Positions 54,293-62,819 are shown, numbered from the stretch's first letter. The stretch: 64,000 nucleotides of DNA from Brachybacterium sp. SGAir0954 (GCF_005490785.1 NZ_CP027295.1:930001-994000); one strand, 5' to 3'. Made by a program: numbers and translations. The notes: generated from the letters alone by a model not told the origin.

Positions 54293-54340
54293 GGGGGTGA
54301 CGGGGCGTGGTCGGTGCGCGGCTCGGCGCGGCATCGCGCC

Positions 54341-55366
54341 TCAGCGTCGCGTGGACTCGCGCTCGACGAGGGTGAAGGGCGCCCGGATCTCGAGGCCGCC
54401 GAGCTCCGCCGGGGCGGGGGAGTCGATCCGCTCCCGCAGCAGCTCCACGGCGCGGCGCGCGATCCAGCGGTGATCGGGGCTGATCGTCGAGAGCGAGGGG
54501 AGGGAGAACTCGCCCTCGGGCAGGCCGTCGAAGCCGATCGCGAGCGCGTCCTCCGGCACCCGCAGCCCCCTGTCCGCGAGGCCGCGCACGGCGCCCAGCA
54601 TGACCGAGTCGGTCACGCCCACGTAGCCGTCCGGGCGCAGCCCCCGGTCCACGGAGTCCCGCGCGGCCTCGCGCCCGGACTGCGCGGTGAGGCCCGTGAC
54701 CGGGATCAGCATCGGCTCGTCGGCCACCCCGCCCCAGGCGGCGAGAGCGTCGCGGTAGCCGTCTATGCGCCGGGCCAGCGGATCCGTCTCCGGCCGGCCG
54801 TCCCCGCACAGCAGGGCGATCGACCGGCAGCCGCGCTCGAGCAGGTGCGTGGTCGCGGCGAACATGCCCTCCTGGTTGGAGAGGGAGATGTGGGCGGTGC
54901 CCGTCGGCGCGGGCCGCTCGCCGAGCACGACGACGGGGAGCTCCGCGGGCAGCAGGCTCGCGTCCTCCGGGCGCAGCGCGAGCGGGGTGATGATCAGACC
55001 GTCGTAGGCGAGCGTGCGGGCGCGCTCCACGGCGGCGACCTCCGCGAGCAGATCCGCCTCGGGCGCCTCCGTGACGAGCGAGAGGCCGTGGCGCCGGGCC
55101 TCCTGCGCGATGAGGCCGCCGAGCATCCCGTAGTAGGAGAAGGGGGAGTCGGTGCCCGGGGCGAGCAGGCCGATCACGCCGCTGCGGCCGGAGCGCAGGG
55201 TGCGCGCGGAGACGTTCACGTGGTAGCCCGTCTCCCGCACGGCCTCCTCGACGCGGGCCCGCAGCTCGGGGGCGACGCTGGCCTTCCCCCGCAGGACGTT
55301 CGAGACGGTCATCGGCGAGACGTCGGCCCGTCGTGCGACGGCCGCCATCGTGATCCGCTGCGCCAT
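54341..55366 (-). CDS. LacI family transcriptional regulator
   Basis: A 341-residue repressor with the helix-turn-helix ITMAAVARRADVSPMTVSNVL, hinge region VNVSARTLRSGRSGVIG and sensor domain with DGYVGVTDSVMLGAVRGLADRG and PEDALAIGFDG, ending APFTLVERESTRR. AGGAGG precedes the ATG. It lies directly upstream of the exported GH51 gene in the same direction, 172 bp apart, with the ATCGAT-centred site between them. It probably represses that gene in the absence of an arabinoside signal (inference). Its sequence differs clearly from the other two LacI proteins here. Confidence 0.92.
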   Translation of the reverse strand: MAQRITMAAVARRADVSPMTVSNVLRGKASVAPELRARVEEAVRETGYHVNVSARTLRSGRSGVIGLLAPGTDSPFSYYGMLGGLIAQEARRHGLSLVTEAPEADLLAEVAAVERARTLAYDGLIITPLALRPEDASLLPAELPVVVLGERPAPTGTAHISLSNQEGMFAATTHLLERGCRSIALLCGDGRPETDPLARRIDGYRDALAAWGGVADEPMLIPVTGLTAQSGREAARDSVDRGLRPDGYVGVTDSVMLGAVRGLADRGLRVPEDALAIGFDGLPEGEFSLPSLSTISPDHRWIARRAVELLRERIDSPAPAELGGLEIRAPFTLVERESTRR

Positions 55367-55460
55367 CGCGCACCTCCTGCCCGGGCCGGTGACCTCAGCG
55401 CAGGGTACCGGAGAGCGGTAGGCGCCGGCCGGGATCGTGGCGCCGGAGCGGGCCGCCGCC

Positions 55461-56114
55461 TCAGATCTCGACGTCGCGGCCCACGGCGGTGCGCAGGTGC
55501 AGCACGAAGCGGGAGCCCGGGGCCTCGCGGATCGCGGCGACGCCGTCCCCGAGACCGAGGGCGTCGAGCGCCTTCTGCTGGGGTGCGGGGTTCACCTCGA
55601 TGCGCTCGAAGGAGACCAGCTCGACCGCGGGCAGATCGGAGCCGAGCCCCGGGTGGGGTGTGTCGCCCCAGTCGATGAGGAAGGGGATCGCGTAGTTGCG
55701 CGGGGCCTTCGCCTGGGTCAGCCTCCAGCGCAGCTCGGCGCCGTCCGCGGTGCGGCGGGAGAGGTCCTGCACGTCGCCGGGGTCGACGCCCCCGGCCCGG
55801 GCGTGCCGGGCGACCTCGTCGATCCTCTCGGGGTGCACGGCGTAGGTGATGAGGGTGGGCTTCCTCAGCCGGTTGATGCTGAAGGTCTTCGGCAGCTCCT
55901 CGCCCTCGCGCTCCGGATCGGGGCCGATCAGCTCGAGGTAGCGCGGGCCCTGCTCGCCGTCGACCGTGAGGGCGACCAGCGCGTTCGCGGTCCCGGTGGG
56001 GTGGGTGCCGCCGGGGGCGGCGGTGACCCCCGTGAGCTCGTGGAACCAGTCCACGAGCTGGGCGAGGTCGGGGCCGGCGATGACGACGTGGTCGAGCAGG
56101 CGGGGGATGCTCAT
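55461..56114 (-). CDS. VOC-superfamily (glyoxalase-like) protein
   Basis: A 217-residue protein with two paired beta-alpha units. It begins IPRLLDHVVIAGPDLAQLVDWFHELTG, the His and layout of the glyoxalase-like domain, followed by GTANALVALTVDGEQGPRYLELIGPD with a second possible metal ligand. The C-terminal unit ends with RFVLHLRTAVGRDVEI. The substrate is unknown. AGGAG precedes the ATG. It is separate from the sugar operons and is divergent from the isomerase gene at 56334. Confidence 0.8.
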   Translation of the reverse strand: MSIPRLLDHVVIAGPDLAQLVDWFHELTGVTAAPGGTHPTGTANALVALTVDGEQGPRYLELIGPDPEREGEELPKTFSINRLRKPTLITYAVHPERIDEVARHARAGGVDPGDVQDLSRRTADGAELRWRLTQAKAPRNYAIPFLIDWGDTPHPGLGSDLPAVELVSFERIEVNPAPQQKALDALGLGDGVAAIREAPGSRFVLHLRTAVGRDVEI

Positions 56115-56297
56115 GAGGGCTCCTGGGATCGGGGCCCCTGGTATCACCGGGACCCGGGGGCGGGTGGTCGACGGCGCGGGTGGCGCGCCGACGTCGATGC
56201 CGACGACGGTACCCGGCCGGCTCGTGCGGGAACGGCGTGCTGACCGCGGCGCCGTGGGGTGCGGACCTCCGAGCGAAGACCTCTCCCTCCGGAAGAC

Positions 56298-56326
56298 GTG
56301 ACCGCGGCCACAGGGCCCCGTAGGCT
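56298..56326 (+). promoter_or_regulatory. Promoter of a probable leaderless transcript
   Basis: A -35 GTGACC (56298-56303), 17-base spacer and -10 TAGGCT (56321-56326) end seven bases before the ATG at 56334. No ribosome binding site lies in between, so transcription should begin at or next to the start codon, as is common in actinobacteria. Confidence 0.6.
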
Positions 56327-56333
56327 CGAGCGC

Positions 56334-57182
56334 ATGTTCTCCTGCCTCTCGCCCGGTGCCCTCGGGCTGACCCTCGACCACACGGACGCGGTCGACCTCG
56401 CCTCCAGCCTCGGATTCGGCGGCGTCGACCCCGATCCCTCGTACTTCTCCTCCCTCCCCAGCCGTCAGGCCGTCGTCGAGCACGGCGACGCGGTGCGCGA
56501 GAAGGGGCTGCGCTGGGGGATCGCGGGCCTGCCCATCGGCCTCGACGCCCCCGCGGAGGAGTTCCGCCAGGCCCTCGCCCAGCTCCCCGACGCCCTCGAC
56601 CTGCTCACCGCCGCGGGCGTGAGCGCCGTCGGCACCTGGATCCGCCCCATGCACGAGGACCGCGACCACCGCGAGAACTGGCGACTCCACGTGGGCCGCC
56701 TCGCCCTCGTCGCCGAGCTCCTCGCGGATTCCGGCCTCCGCCTGGGCCTGGAGTACATCGGCCCCAAGACCTTCTGGTCCACCGAGCGCTTCCCCTTCAT
56801 CCACGGCATCCGCGAGGCCCGCGAGCTCATCGCGGAGACCGGCGCCGGCAACGTCGGCCTCATCCTCGACAGCTACCACTGGTACACCGCCGGCGAGAGC
56901 GCCGAGGACCTCGCCGGGCTCACCGACGCCGACGTCGTCTCCGTGGACATCAATGACGCCCGCGACGACCGCGAGCGTGACGAGCAGATGGACCTCGACC
57001 GGCGCCTGCCCTTCGCGACCGGGGTCATCGATCTCGACGGATTCATGGACGCTGTGCGTGACGCCGGTTACACCGGGCCGGTCAAGGTCGAGCCCTTCAT
57101 GAAGGAGCTTGCCGAGCAGCCGATCGCGCAGGTCCTCACGGATATCCGGGAGCGCACGGACCGTGCGATCGGCGCCGTCTGA
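56334..57182 (+). CDS. Sugar phosphate isomerase/epimerase-like TIM-barrel protein
   Basis: A 282-residue protein of the xylose-isomerase-like barrel superfamily. Metal ligand blocks are seen as Glu in GLRLGLEYIGPKTFW, Asp-His in LILDSYHWYTAGE, VVSVDINDARDDRERDEQMD and Glu in VKVEPFMKEL. The pattern suits an aldose or ketose isomerase/epimerase; the substrate is unknown. The ATG is seven bases after a TAGGCT -10 box and lacks a ribosome binding site. It is followed by putP in the same direction, 110 bp on, which probably has its own promoter. Confidence 0.8.
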   Translation: MFSCLSPGALGLTLDHTDAVDLASSLGFGGVDPDPSYFSSLPSRQAVVEHGDAVREKGLRWGIAGLPIGLDAPAEEFRQALAQLPDALDLLTAAGVSAVGTWIRPMHEDRDHRENWRLHVGRLALVAELLADSGLRLGLEYIGPKTFWSTERFPFIHGIREARELIAETGAGNVGLILDSYHWYTAGESAEDLAGLTDADVVSVDINDARDDRERDEQMDLDRRLPFATGVIDLDGFMDAVRDAGYTGPVKVEPFMKELAEQPIAQVLTDIRERTDRAIGAV

Positions 57183-57292
57183 ACCCTCCGCGCCGATGTG
57201 CGCCCCGTCTCGCTGATCGTTACGGTCGACGGGCCCCCCGCGCTCCACCCCTCTCTCCCCGCCCTTCCCCCACCCCGCTCCTCGGAGGACCC

Positions 57293-58798
57293 ATGGACCT
57301 GACGTTCAAGCTCATCGCGGTCGGGATCTACTTCCTGGCCATGCTCGCGATCGGTCTCTACGCGTACCGCAAGACCGATGACGGCGAGGACTACATGCTC
57401 GGCGGGCGCAACCTGCACCCGTTCACCGCAGCGCTCTCCGCCGGCGCCTCGGACATGTCCGGCTGGCTCATGATGGGTCTGCCCGGCGCTCTCTACCTCT
57501 CCGGCCTCGTCGAGGTCTGGATCGCGATCGGCCTCACCGTCGGCGCGGCCGTGAACTGGATCGTCGTCGCCCCGCGGCTGCGTCAGCACACGCAGATCGC
57601 CGGCAACTCGATCACGCTCCCCAGCTTCTTCGAGAGCCGCCTGCGGGACCGCACGCGCCTGCTGCGCATCGCTGCGGGCCTCGTGATCCTCGTGTTCTTC
57701 GCCTTCTACGTCTCCTCCGGCATGGTCGCGGGCGGCCTCTTCTTCGAGTCCACCTTCGGCGGCTCCTACGTGGTCGGCATGCTCCTCGTGGCGGGCGTGA
57801 CCATCGTCTACACCCTCTTCGGCGGGTTCCTCGGCGCGAGCTACACCGACGTCGTCCAGGGCCTGATCATGATGGTCTCCCTCATCGCCGTGCCGATCGT
57901 CGCGATGGTCGTCACGGGCGGCCCCGCGCAGATGTTCCACTCCGCCTTCGCGGAGAACCCCGAGTTCGGCTCCCTCGTCGCGGGGGCGAGCATCGTCGCG
58001 ATCGTCGGCAACGTGGCCTGGGGCCTCGGCTACTTCGGCCAGCCGCACATCATCGTGCGCTTCATGGCGCTGCGCTCCGCCCGCGATGCGAAGTACGGCG
58101 CGACCGTGGGCATCGGCTGGATGGTCATCTGCGTGATCGGTGCGATCCTCACCGCGATCGCGGGCCTCGCCTACATGCAGCAGAACCCGGGCCAGTCCCT
58201 CACGGACACCAAGAACGCCGAGTCGGTGTTCCTGGACATGGCCCAGATCCTCTTCCACCCGCTGATCGCCGGGTTCCTGCTGGCCGCGGTGCTCGCCGCG
58301 ATCATGTCCACGATCTCCTCGCAGCTCATCGTCACGAGCTCCGCGCTCGTCGAGGACCTCCTCGGCGCCGCCGGCAAGGCCACCTCGCCCAAGGCGAAGC
58401 TGTGGTGGGGCCGTGCGGCCGTGCTCGCCGTCGCCGTGTTCGCGCTGCTGCTCGCATTGAACCCGAACGCCTCCGTGCTGGACCTCGTGGGCTTCGCCTG
58501 GGCCGGCTTCGGCTCCGCCTTCGGCCCCGTCGTTCTGCTGAGCCTCTTCTGGCGCGGCCTCTCCGCGATGGGCGCCCTCGCCGGCATGGTCAGCGGCGCC
58601 GTCGTCGCCTTCGTCTGGGGGCAGACGGAGCTCGGCACCCTGTTCGGGCTGCTGCCGGACCGCCTCTACGAGATCATCCCCGGCTTCGCCGTGGGCCTCG
58701 CCGTCGCGGTGCTCGTGAGCCTCGTGACGCCGAAGCCCCCGCAGGAGGCCATCGACGAGCTCGACCAGGCGGTCGCGGAGATCCGCACGGGCGCCTGA
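57293..58798 (+). CDS. putP: Sodium/proline symporter
   Basis: A 501-residue sodium:solute symporter with about 13 membrane segments. The early block AALSAGASDMSGWLMMGLPGALYLSG is the sodium- and proline-site region of PutP, followed by GGFLGASYTDVVQGLIMM and GLGYFGQPHIIVRFMALR, and LAAVLAAIMSTISSQLIVTSSAL of the sodium symporter signature. It would import proline for nutrition or osmoprotection. GGAGG precedes the ATG. A TACGGT -10-like box lies at 57221-57226. The cytoplasmic tail carries PKPPQEAIDELDQAV. Confidence 0.93.
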   Translation: MDLTFKLIAVGIYFLAMLAIGLYAYRKTDDGEDYMLGGRNLHPFTAALSAGASDMSGWLMMGLPGALYLSGLVEVWIAIGLTVGAAVNWIVVAPRLRQHTQIAGNSITLPSFFESRLRDRTRLLRIAAGLVILVFFAFYVSSGMVAGGLFFESTFGGSYVVGMLLVAGVTIVYTLFGGFLGASYTDVVQGLIMMVSLIAVPIVAMVVTGGPAQMFHSAFAENPEFGSLVAGASIVAIVGNVAWGLGYFGQPHIIVRFMALRSARDAKYGATVGIGWMVICVIGAILTAIAGLAYMQQNPGQSLTDTKNAESVFLDMAQILFHPLIAGFLLAAVLAAIMSTISSQLIVTSSALVEDLLGAAGKATSPKAKLWWGRAAVLAVAVFALLLALNPNASVLDLVGFAWAGFGSAFGPVVLLSLFWRGLSAMGALAGMVSGAVVAFVWGQTELGTLFGLLPDRLYEIIPGFAVGLAVAVLVSLVTPKPPQEAIDELDQAVAEIRTGA

Positions 58799-58844
58799 CC
58801 GCCCGCCGCACCGCCGCGGCCTGGGGAACGATCCCCACGTTCCC

Positions 58845-58882
58845 GACGCGCCCCGTCACCGTCCCCGGTGGCGGGGCGCGTC
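58845..58882 (+). terminator. Terminator hairpin after putP
   Basis: The arms 58845-58860 and 58867-58882 pair over 16 positions, with GACGCGCCCCG matching CGGGGCGCGTC, one G-U pair and CACC matching GGTG, around a GTCCCC loop. It lies 47 bp after the putP stop. Confidence 0.75.
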
Positions 58883-58897
58883 GCCGTCCGGGGCCCC

Positions 58898-58903
58898 TAT
58901 CCT
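58898..58903 (+). promoter_or_regulatory. -10 box of a possible leaderless DUF1206 transcript
   Basis: TATCCT lies six bases before the ATG at 58910 and no ribosome binding site is present. No good -35 box is visible because the putP terminator occupies that place, so the call rests on the -10 spacing alone. Confidence 0.4.
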
Positions 58904-58909
58904 GCCGCC

Positions 58910-59776
58910 ATGGACATGCCCCAGCCCGAGGACGCCCGCCGCGCCGCCCGCCGTGCGGAGGACACCGCGCGCCGTGCCGAGGACGCCGCCGAGGAGGTCG
59001 CCGAGCACCCCGTCTTCGAGGGCCTCGCCCGCGCCGGCTTCATCGTCAGTGGGCTCGTGCACCTGCTCATCGGCGCGATCGCGCTGCGGATCGCCCTCGG
59101 CTCCGGCGGTGAGGCGGACCAGTCCGGCGCCCTGCGCTCCATCGCCTCCGCCCCCGGTGGTCCCGTGCTGCTGTGGACCGGCGGTGTCGCGATGATCGCC
59201 CTCGCCCTGTGGCACGTCGCGGAGGCCTGGTTCGGCGCCCGGCAGGCCGACGGTCGAGCGGACGCCGCCCAGCACGTCGTGAAGACCCTCGGCAAGGCGA
59301 TCGTCTATGCGGCGCTCGCCTCGACCGCCCTGCGCTTCGCGATCGGCAGCGGCAGCTCCTCCGAGCAGCAGACGGACTCGGTGACCGCCGCCCTCATGAC
59401 CGCCCCCGCCGGGCGGCTGCTCGTGGGCGTCGTCGCCCTCGTCATCATCGGGATCGGGATCTATCACGTCGTCGCCGGGGTGACGCGCCGCTTCGAGAAG
59501 CAGCTCGAGGGCCGACGCCACCGCACGGTCTCCCGGGCCGTGACCGTGAGCGGCACCGCCGGGTACGTCGCCAAGGGCGTGGCGCTCGTGGCCGTGGGCG
59601 CCCTGTTCGGCTGGGCGGCGATCACCGCGGATCCCGACAAGGCCGGCGGCCTCGACGCCGCTCTCTCCACGATGGCGTCCCTCCCGGCCGGGACCGTGTT
59701 GCTGATCCTCGTGGGCGTGGGTCTCATCCTCTTCGGCGTCTTCTCGATCCTGCGCTCCCGCTACGCGGACATGTGA
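58910..59776 (+). CDS. DUF1206 membrane protein
   Basis: A 288-residue protein. The first 35 residues are charged and Ala/Arg-rich (a likely coiled stretch), then three internal repeats of two helices each follow, each starting with an LARAGFIVSGLVHLLIGAIAL-like segment: near residues 45, 125 and 210 (the third as SGTAGYVAKGVALVAVGALFG). This threefold layout is that of DUF1206, whose function is unknown. It lies after putP behind a terminator. A possible leaderless start at 58910 is set by a TATCCT -10 box. Confidence 0.82.
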   Translation: MDMPQPEDARRAARRAEDTARRAEDAAEEVAEHPVFEGLARAGFIVSGLVHLLIGAIALRIALGSGGEADQSGALRSIASAPGGPVLLWTGGVAMIALALWHVAEAWFGARQADGRADAAQHVVKTLGKAIVYAALASTALRFAIGSGSSSEQQTDSVTAALMTAPAGRLLVGVVALVIIGIGIYHVVAGVTRRFEKQLEGRRHRTVSRAVTVSGTAGYVAKGVALVAVGALFGWAAITADPDKAGGLDAALSTMASLPAGTVLLILVGVGLILFGVFSILRSRYADM

Positions 59777-59897
59777 GGGCGGTGGGGGAGCGCCTCTGCC
59801 CGCCACCTCGCCCCCCTCGCCGGCGGCGCGTCGGTCGACGGCGCCCCCGTCTCTCGCTCCTGTGGCGCACCGGCCGACGGTCCCTCCAGAAAATCGC

Positions 59898-59924
59898 GTA
59901 CATCATGTACATCTTGTACTTCCC
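59898..59924. repeat. Three tandem 9-bp repeats forming overlapping palindromes
   Basis: GTACATCAT, GTACATCTT and GTACTTCCC follow each other without a gap. The first two with the next GTAC form palindromes (GTACATCATGTAC at 59898-59910 and GTAC-N5-GTAC at 59907-59919). Half-sites on a 9-bp spacing suggest cooperative binding of a dimeric protein. No regulator can be assigned. Confidence 0.5.
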
Positions 59925-60049
59925 GAGAATCGTGATCGGCGCGGATCGTGACCTCTTCTCGTCAGGGATTTCCTGCGTCTCGATGGTGGGCGGGTGAGTG
60001 TGCGCATCTGTGCAGGTCGTGATGTCGATCGTTCCTCCCCAGCGCAGGG

Positions 60050-60058
60050 TTGTCCACA
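60050..60058 (+). promoter_or_regulatory. DnaA-box-like 9-mer
   Basis: TTGTCCACA matches the DnaA box form preferred in high-GC actinobacteria. It stands alone: I saw no second copy nearby, so it is not evidence of an origin. DnaA also acts as a transcription factor, and this site lies 35 bp before the SOS-box-like promoter of the HNH gene. Confidence 0.4.
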
Positions 60059-60092
60059 TTCTTCGGCAGTTCTCGACGGGCCCTGGTGATCA

Positions 60093-60112
60093 TCGATCAA
60101 CTGTTCTAAAAT
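60093..60112 (+). promoter_or_regulatory. SOS (LexA) box-like sequence overlapping a -10 box
   Basis: TCGATCAACTGTTCTA (60093-60108) matches the actinobacterial LexA palindrome TCGAAC-N4-GTTCGA at 10 of 12 positions. It overlaps TAAAAT (60107-60112), the best -10 box in the gap, about 86 bp before the DUF222-HNH start. A LexA protein bound there would cover the promoter. Confidence 0.55.
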
Positions 60113-60198
60113 GGAGGGAACGTGACGGGCGGGAATCGCTGACGCTTCCCCGTCCTTCCGCATGCAGATCCCGGTCGGTGCGAGGGAGGTGGTGGGTG

Positions 60199-61887
60199 AT
60201 GTCGACGCTCTCGCGCGAGCCCGTGCCGCGCGGCGAGGAGGGCTCGCCGCCTCCCACTCCCACTCCCGCGCTCCTCCCTGAGGAGTCGGCTGCTTCCGCT
60301 GCGCGCCGGCCGGGGGAGCCGGAGCAGGCGCTCCCGCGCGTCCTGCGGGGAACGGTGAAGGGCCGGAGCGAGGTGACGGCGGGGACCATCGCCGGCCTCG
60401 CGCTCGTGGAGGAGGAGTCCGAGGAGGCCGTGGTCCTCCGTCGGCTCCTGGACCGGCGGCGCACCGTGCTCGCGGCGCTCTACGTCGCTGAGCTGCGGGA
60501 CCTCGCCGCCCTGTGGGACGCGAAGGCGGGGGAGGAGGACGGCGACGTGAACGCGGCGGCGGTGGGGATGGTGCTGCGCGCCAGGATCGGCCGCGCCACG
60601 ACCCGTCAGCGCGATGCCTTCGTCGGCGTCACCGACCTGCCCCGCTGCCTCGCCGAGGTCGAGGCCGGCGCGCTCCCCGCGGAATGGTTCGACCACGTCC
60701 TGCGCTCGGTCCGGGATCTGACCGCCGAGCAGCGGCATCTGGTGGACGAGCAGGTCGCGGGCTGGCAGCTGGACTCCCTGTCCCCGGACCGCTTCTGGAC
60801 CCTGCTGCGCACACTCGTGCTCTGGTTCGGTCGCACCGCAGCGGACGGCTCCCCCGAGTCGAAGCGGGACGTGCGGATCGACGTGAACGCCGATGCGACC
60901 GCATGCCTGAGCGTGACGGGGCCGATCCCAGAGATCCTGGGCCTCGGCCGGCGCCTGGACAAGGCGGCCCGTGCGGTGCAGGACGCGCAGCGCCACGCCC
61001 TCGAACGGATCGCCGCCGGGGCGCAGGACGTCGAGATCCCCTGGGACGTGGACGGCGACGCCGCCGCCGCGGGGCGGCACATGACGCTCGGCGCGATCCG
61101 CTATCTCCTCCTCACCCGCTCGACGATCGCCACCGGGGGAGTGCCCGTGCCGCGGATGCCGCTGCGGCTGCACCTCGTCGTCCCCGTCCTGTCCCTCCTC
61201 GGCGTGAGCGATGCGCCCGGCACGCTCGACGGCACGATCCCGATCCCCGCCGAGATGGCGCGGGCCCTGTGCGGGGACGCACCGGTGTGGCACCGCGTGC
61301 TGACCGATCCGATCAGCGGGGAGTTCCTGCCCGTCGCGGCGCAGCAGTACCGGCCCTCACGGGCGATGCTCGAGCACGTGAAGCTCGTCGACACCGTCTG
61401 CGCCGTCCCCGGCTGCACCCGCACCCTCGTCGACGCGGGGGAGGTCGACCACATCGAGGAGTTCGACCACCTCCACCCGTGCCGCGGCGGCCCCACCACC
61501 CCCGCGAACCTCCACGGCCTGTGCCGGCGCCACCATGCGGCGAAGACGCAGGGCCGGCTCGACCCCGAGCGCACGGACGGCGGCCGCGCCACGCGCTGGT
61601 CCGTCGACGGGACCGCCTGGAGTGAGGTCACCACGAACCGGGACCTCGTCACCGCAACCCTCGCCGCCGAGTATCAGCGGCTCTGGGACCTCTACCTGGA
61701 CGAGAAGAGATACGCCCCGGTGTGGGAGCGCATGGAGCGCGAGTGCTGCTTCGCCACCCCCGAGGAGGAGGCGATGTGGCAGCGTTGGTACGCCTTCCAC
61801 GAGGAGCACTACACGGCCTGGGACGGTCCGCCCGGTGTCGACCCTCCACCACCGGAGTTCCCCGAGTTCCAGGAACCGCCCTTCTGA
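60199..61887 (+). CDS. DUF222 / HNH endonuclease domain protein (13E12-repeat type)
   Basis: A 562-residue protein. The DUF222 region (about 50-340) includes the block RIGRATTRQRDAFVGVTDLPRCL and is mostly helical. The HNH nuclease domain lies at about 395-455: paired Cys in CAVPGC, the VDHIEEFDHLHPCRGG core with the catalytic His, and GLCRRHHAAKTQG. This is the arrangement of the multicopy 13E12 family of actinobacteria. Its role is not known; the nuclease motif looks intact. The ATG at 60199 follows GGGAGGTGG. An SOS-box-like site overlaps the probable promoter, suggesting induction by DNA damage. Confidence 0.9.
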   Translation: MSTLSREPVPRGEEGSPPPTPTPALLPEESAASAARRPGEPEQALPRVLRGTVKGRSEVTAGTIAGLALVEEESEEAVVLRRLLDRRRTVLAALYVAELRDLAALWDAKAGEEDGDVNAAAVGMVLRARIGRATTRQRDAFVGVTDLPRCLAEVEAGALPAEWFDHVLRSVRDLTAEQRHLVDEQVAGWQLDSLSPDRFWTLLRTLVLWFGRTAADGSPESKRDVRIDVNADATACLSVTGPIPEILGLGRRLDKAARAVQDAQRHALERIAAGAQDVEIPWDVDGDAAAAGRHMTLGAIRYLLLTRSTIATGGVPVPRMPLRLHLVVPVLSLLGVSDAPGTLDGTIPIPAEMARALCGDAPVWHRVLTDPISGEFLPVAAQQYRPSRAMLEHVKLVDTVCAVPGCTRTLVDAGEVDHIEEFDHLHPCRGGPTTPANLHGLCRRHHAAKTQGRLDPERTDGGRATRWSVDGTAWSEVTTNRDLVTATLAAEYQRLWDLYLDEKRYAPVWERMERECCFATPEEEAMWQRWYAFHEEHYTAWDGPPGVDPPPPEFPEFQEPPF

Positions 61888-61921
61888 CCGGATGCACGGA
61901 TGCGCGGGAATGCGCCGTGGG

Positions 61922-62764
61922 TCAAGCGCGTCGGCGCGACTGGTGCTCGCGCGGGCTCACCCCGTGCCGGGCGCGGAACCGCCGCGAGAAGTACAGCGGG
62001 TCCGCGTAGCCCACGCGTCTCGCGATCCGGGCGACCGGATCCGGGGTGAGCTCGAGCAGGTGCGCGGCGAGCTCGAGGCGCTGCGCCTCCACGTACGCGG
62101 CGGGCGCCGACCCCACCTGCGCGGAGAACAGGTGCGAGAACCGCGACGGGGACAGGTGCGCCACCTCGGCGAGCCGGCGCAGCGAGAGGTCCTCCGCGAG
62201 GTGCGCGTCGATGTGCTCGAGCACGCGCAGCAGGCGCTCGTCGATCCGGTGCCGGCGCGGGTTCTGCGTGTCGTACCAGAGTAGCGCCGCCTCGAGCCCG
62301 TTCAGCGCGAACAGCTCCGGGCGCCCCACCTCGAGGCGCGTAGCCCGCGCGGCGGAGCGCAGCGAGGGCAGCACGCGCGCCTCCACCTCCGCCCCGAGCG
62401 TGATGAGCCCCGTCCCCGGCGCGGCCTCCGGCCAGTCCAGAAGCGCCGTCCAGCTCGCCGGCGGATGGACGTGGGCGTACAGCAGCCGCCAGCGCCCGCC
62501 CGCGGGATCCGTGCCGTAGTCGTGGACGGTGCCCGGCGCGATCAGCGCCGCGGCACCTGGGCCCAGGCGCAGCGGCGGACCGGCCGACGGGCGCAGCAGT
62601 CCCGCCCCGGCGACGGTGTGCAGCAGCAGCCAGTCCTGCGTCCCCCGCGAACGGCGTACGTGGTACCCGGCGCCCTCGTCGTGCTCCCCGGCGACGACCC
62701 GGCCGAACTCCGGCGGAGGCACCTCGACAGCAGGCGCCTGGGCGCGCGCAGCAGGATCATCCAT
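61922..62764 (-). CDS. AraC family transcriptional regulator
   Basis: A 280-residue activator-type protein. An N-terminal cupin-like sensor domain (about 20-150, with LIAPGTVHDYGTD and WRLLYAHVHPP) is followed by a double helix-turn-helix at about 185-280 (LSLRRLAEVAHLSPSRFSHLF and PVARIARRVGYADPLYFSRRFRARHG, then SPREHQ). The sensor domain is like that of AraC/XylS proteins that sense sugars. GGAGGG and GGGGAC precede the ATG. It is divergent from the dioxygenase gene, with 55 bp between the start codons, and probably controls it. Confidence 0.92.
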   Translation of the reverse strand: MDDPAARAQAPAVEVPPPEFGRVVAGEHDEGAGYHVRRSRGTQDWLLLHTVAGAGLLRPSAGPPLRLGPGAAALIAPGTVHDYGTDPAGGRWRLLYAHVHPPASWTALLDWPEAAPGTGLITLGAEVEARVLPSLRSAARATRLEVGRPELFALNGLEAALLWYDTQNPRRHRIDERLLRVLEHIDAHLAEDLSLRRLAEVAHLSPSRFSHLFSAQVGSAPAAYVEAQRLELAAHLLELTPDPVARIARRVGYADPLYFSRRFRARHGVSPREHQSRRRA

Positions 62765-62819
62765 GTCCCCACCCTCCGATCACCTGGTCGCCGACGGTCG
62801 CCATGACAAGACTCGCACC

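Larger units (their letters stand above)
59777..60198. other. Long intergenic region rich in regulatory-looking sequence
   Basis: This 422-bp gap between the DUF1206 and DUF222-HNH genes holds no gene that I can support. It contains three 9-bp tandem repeats (59898-59924), a DnaA-box-like 9-mer (60050-60058), and an SOS-box-like sequence overlapping a TAAAAT -10 box (60093-60112), listed separately. It is lower in GC than its neighbours between about 59890 and 60115. Confidence 0.6.

Noticed and set aside
60050-60058. Possible replication origin
   Set aside because: Only one DnaA-box-like 9-mer is seen, with no AT-rich unwinding element and no dnaA or dnaN gene in the window.
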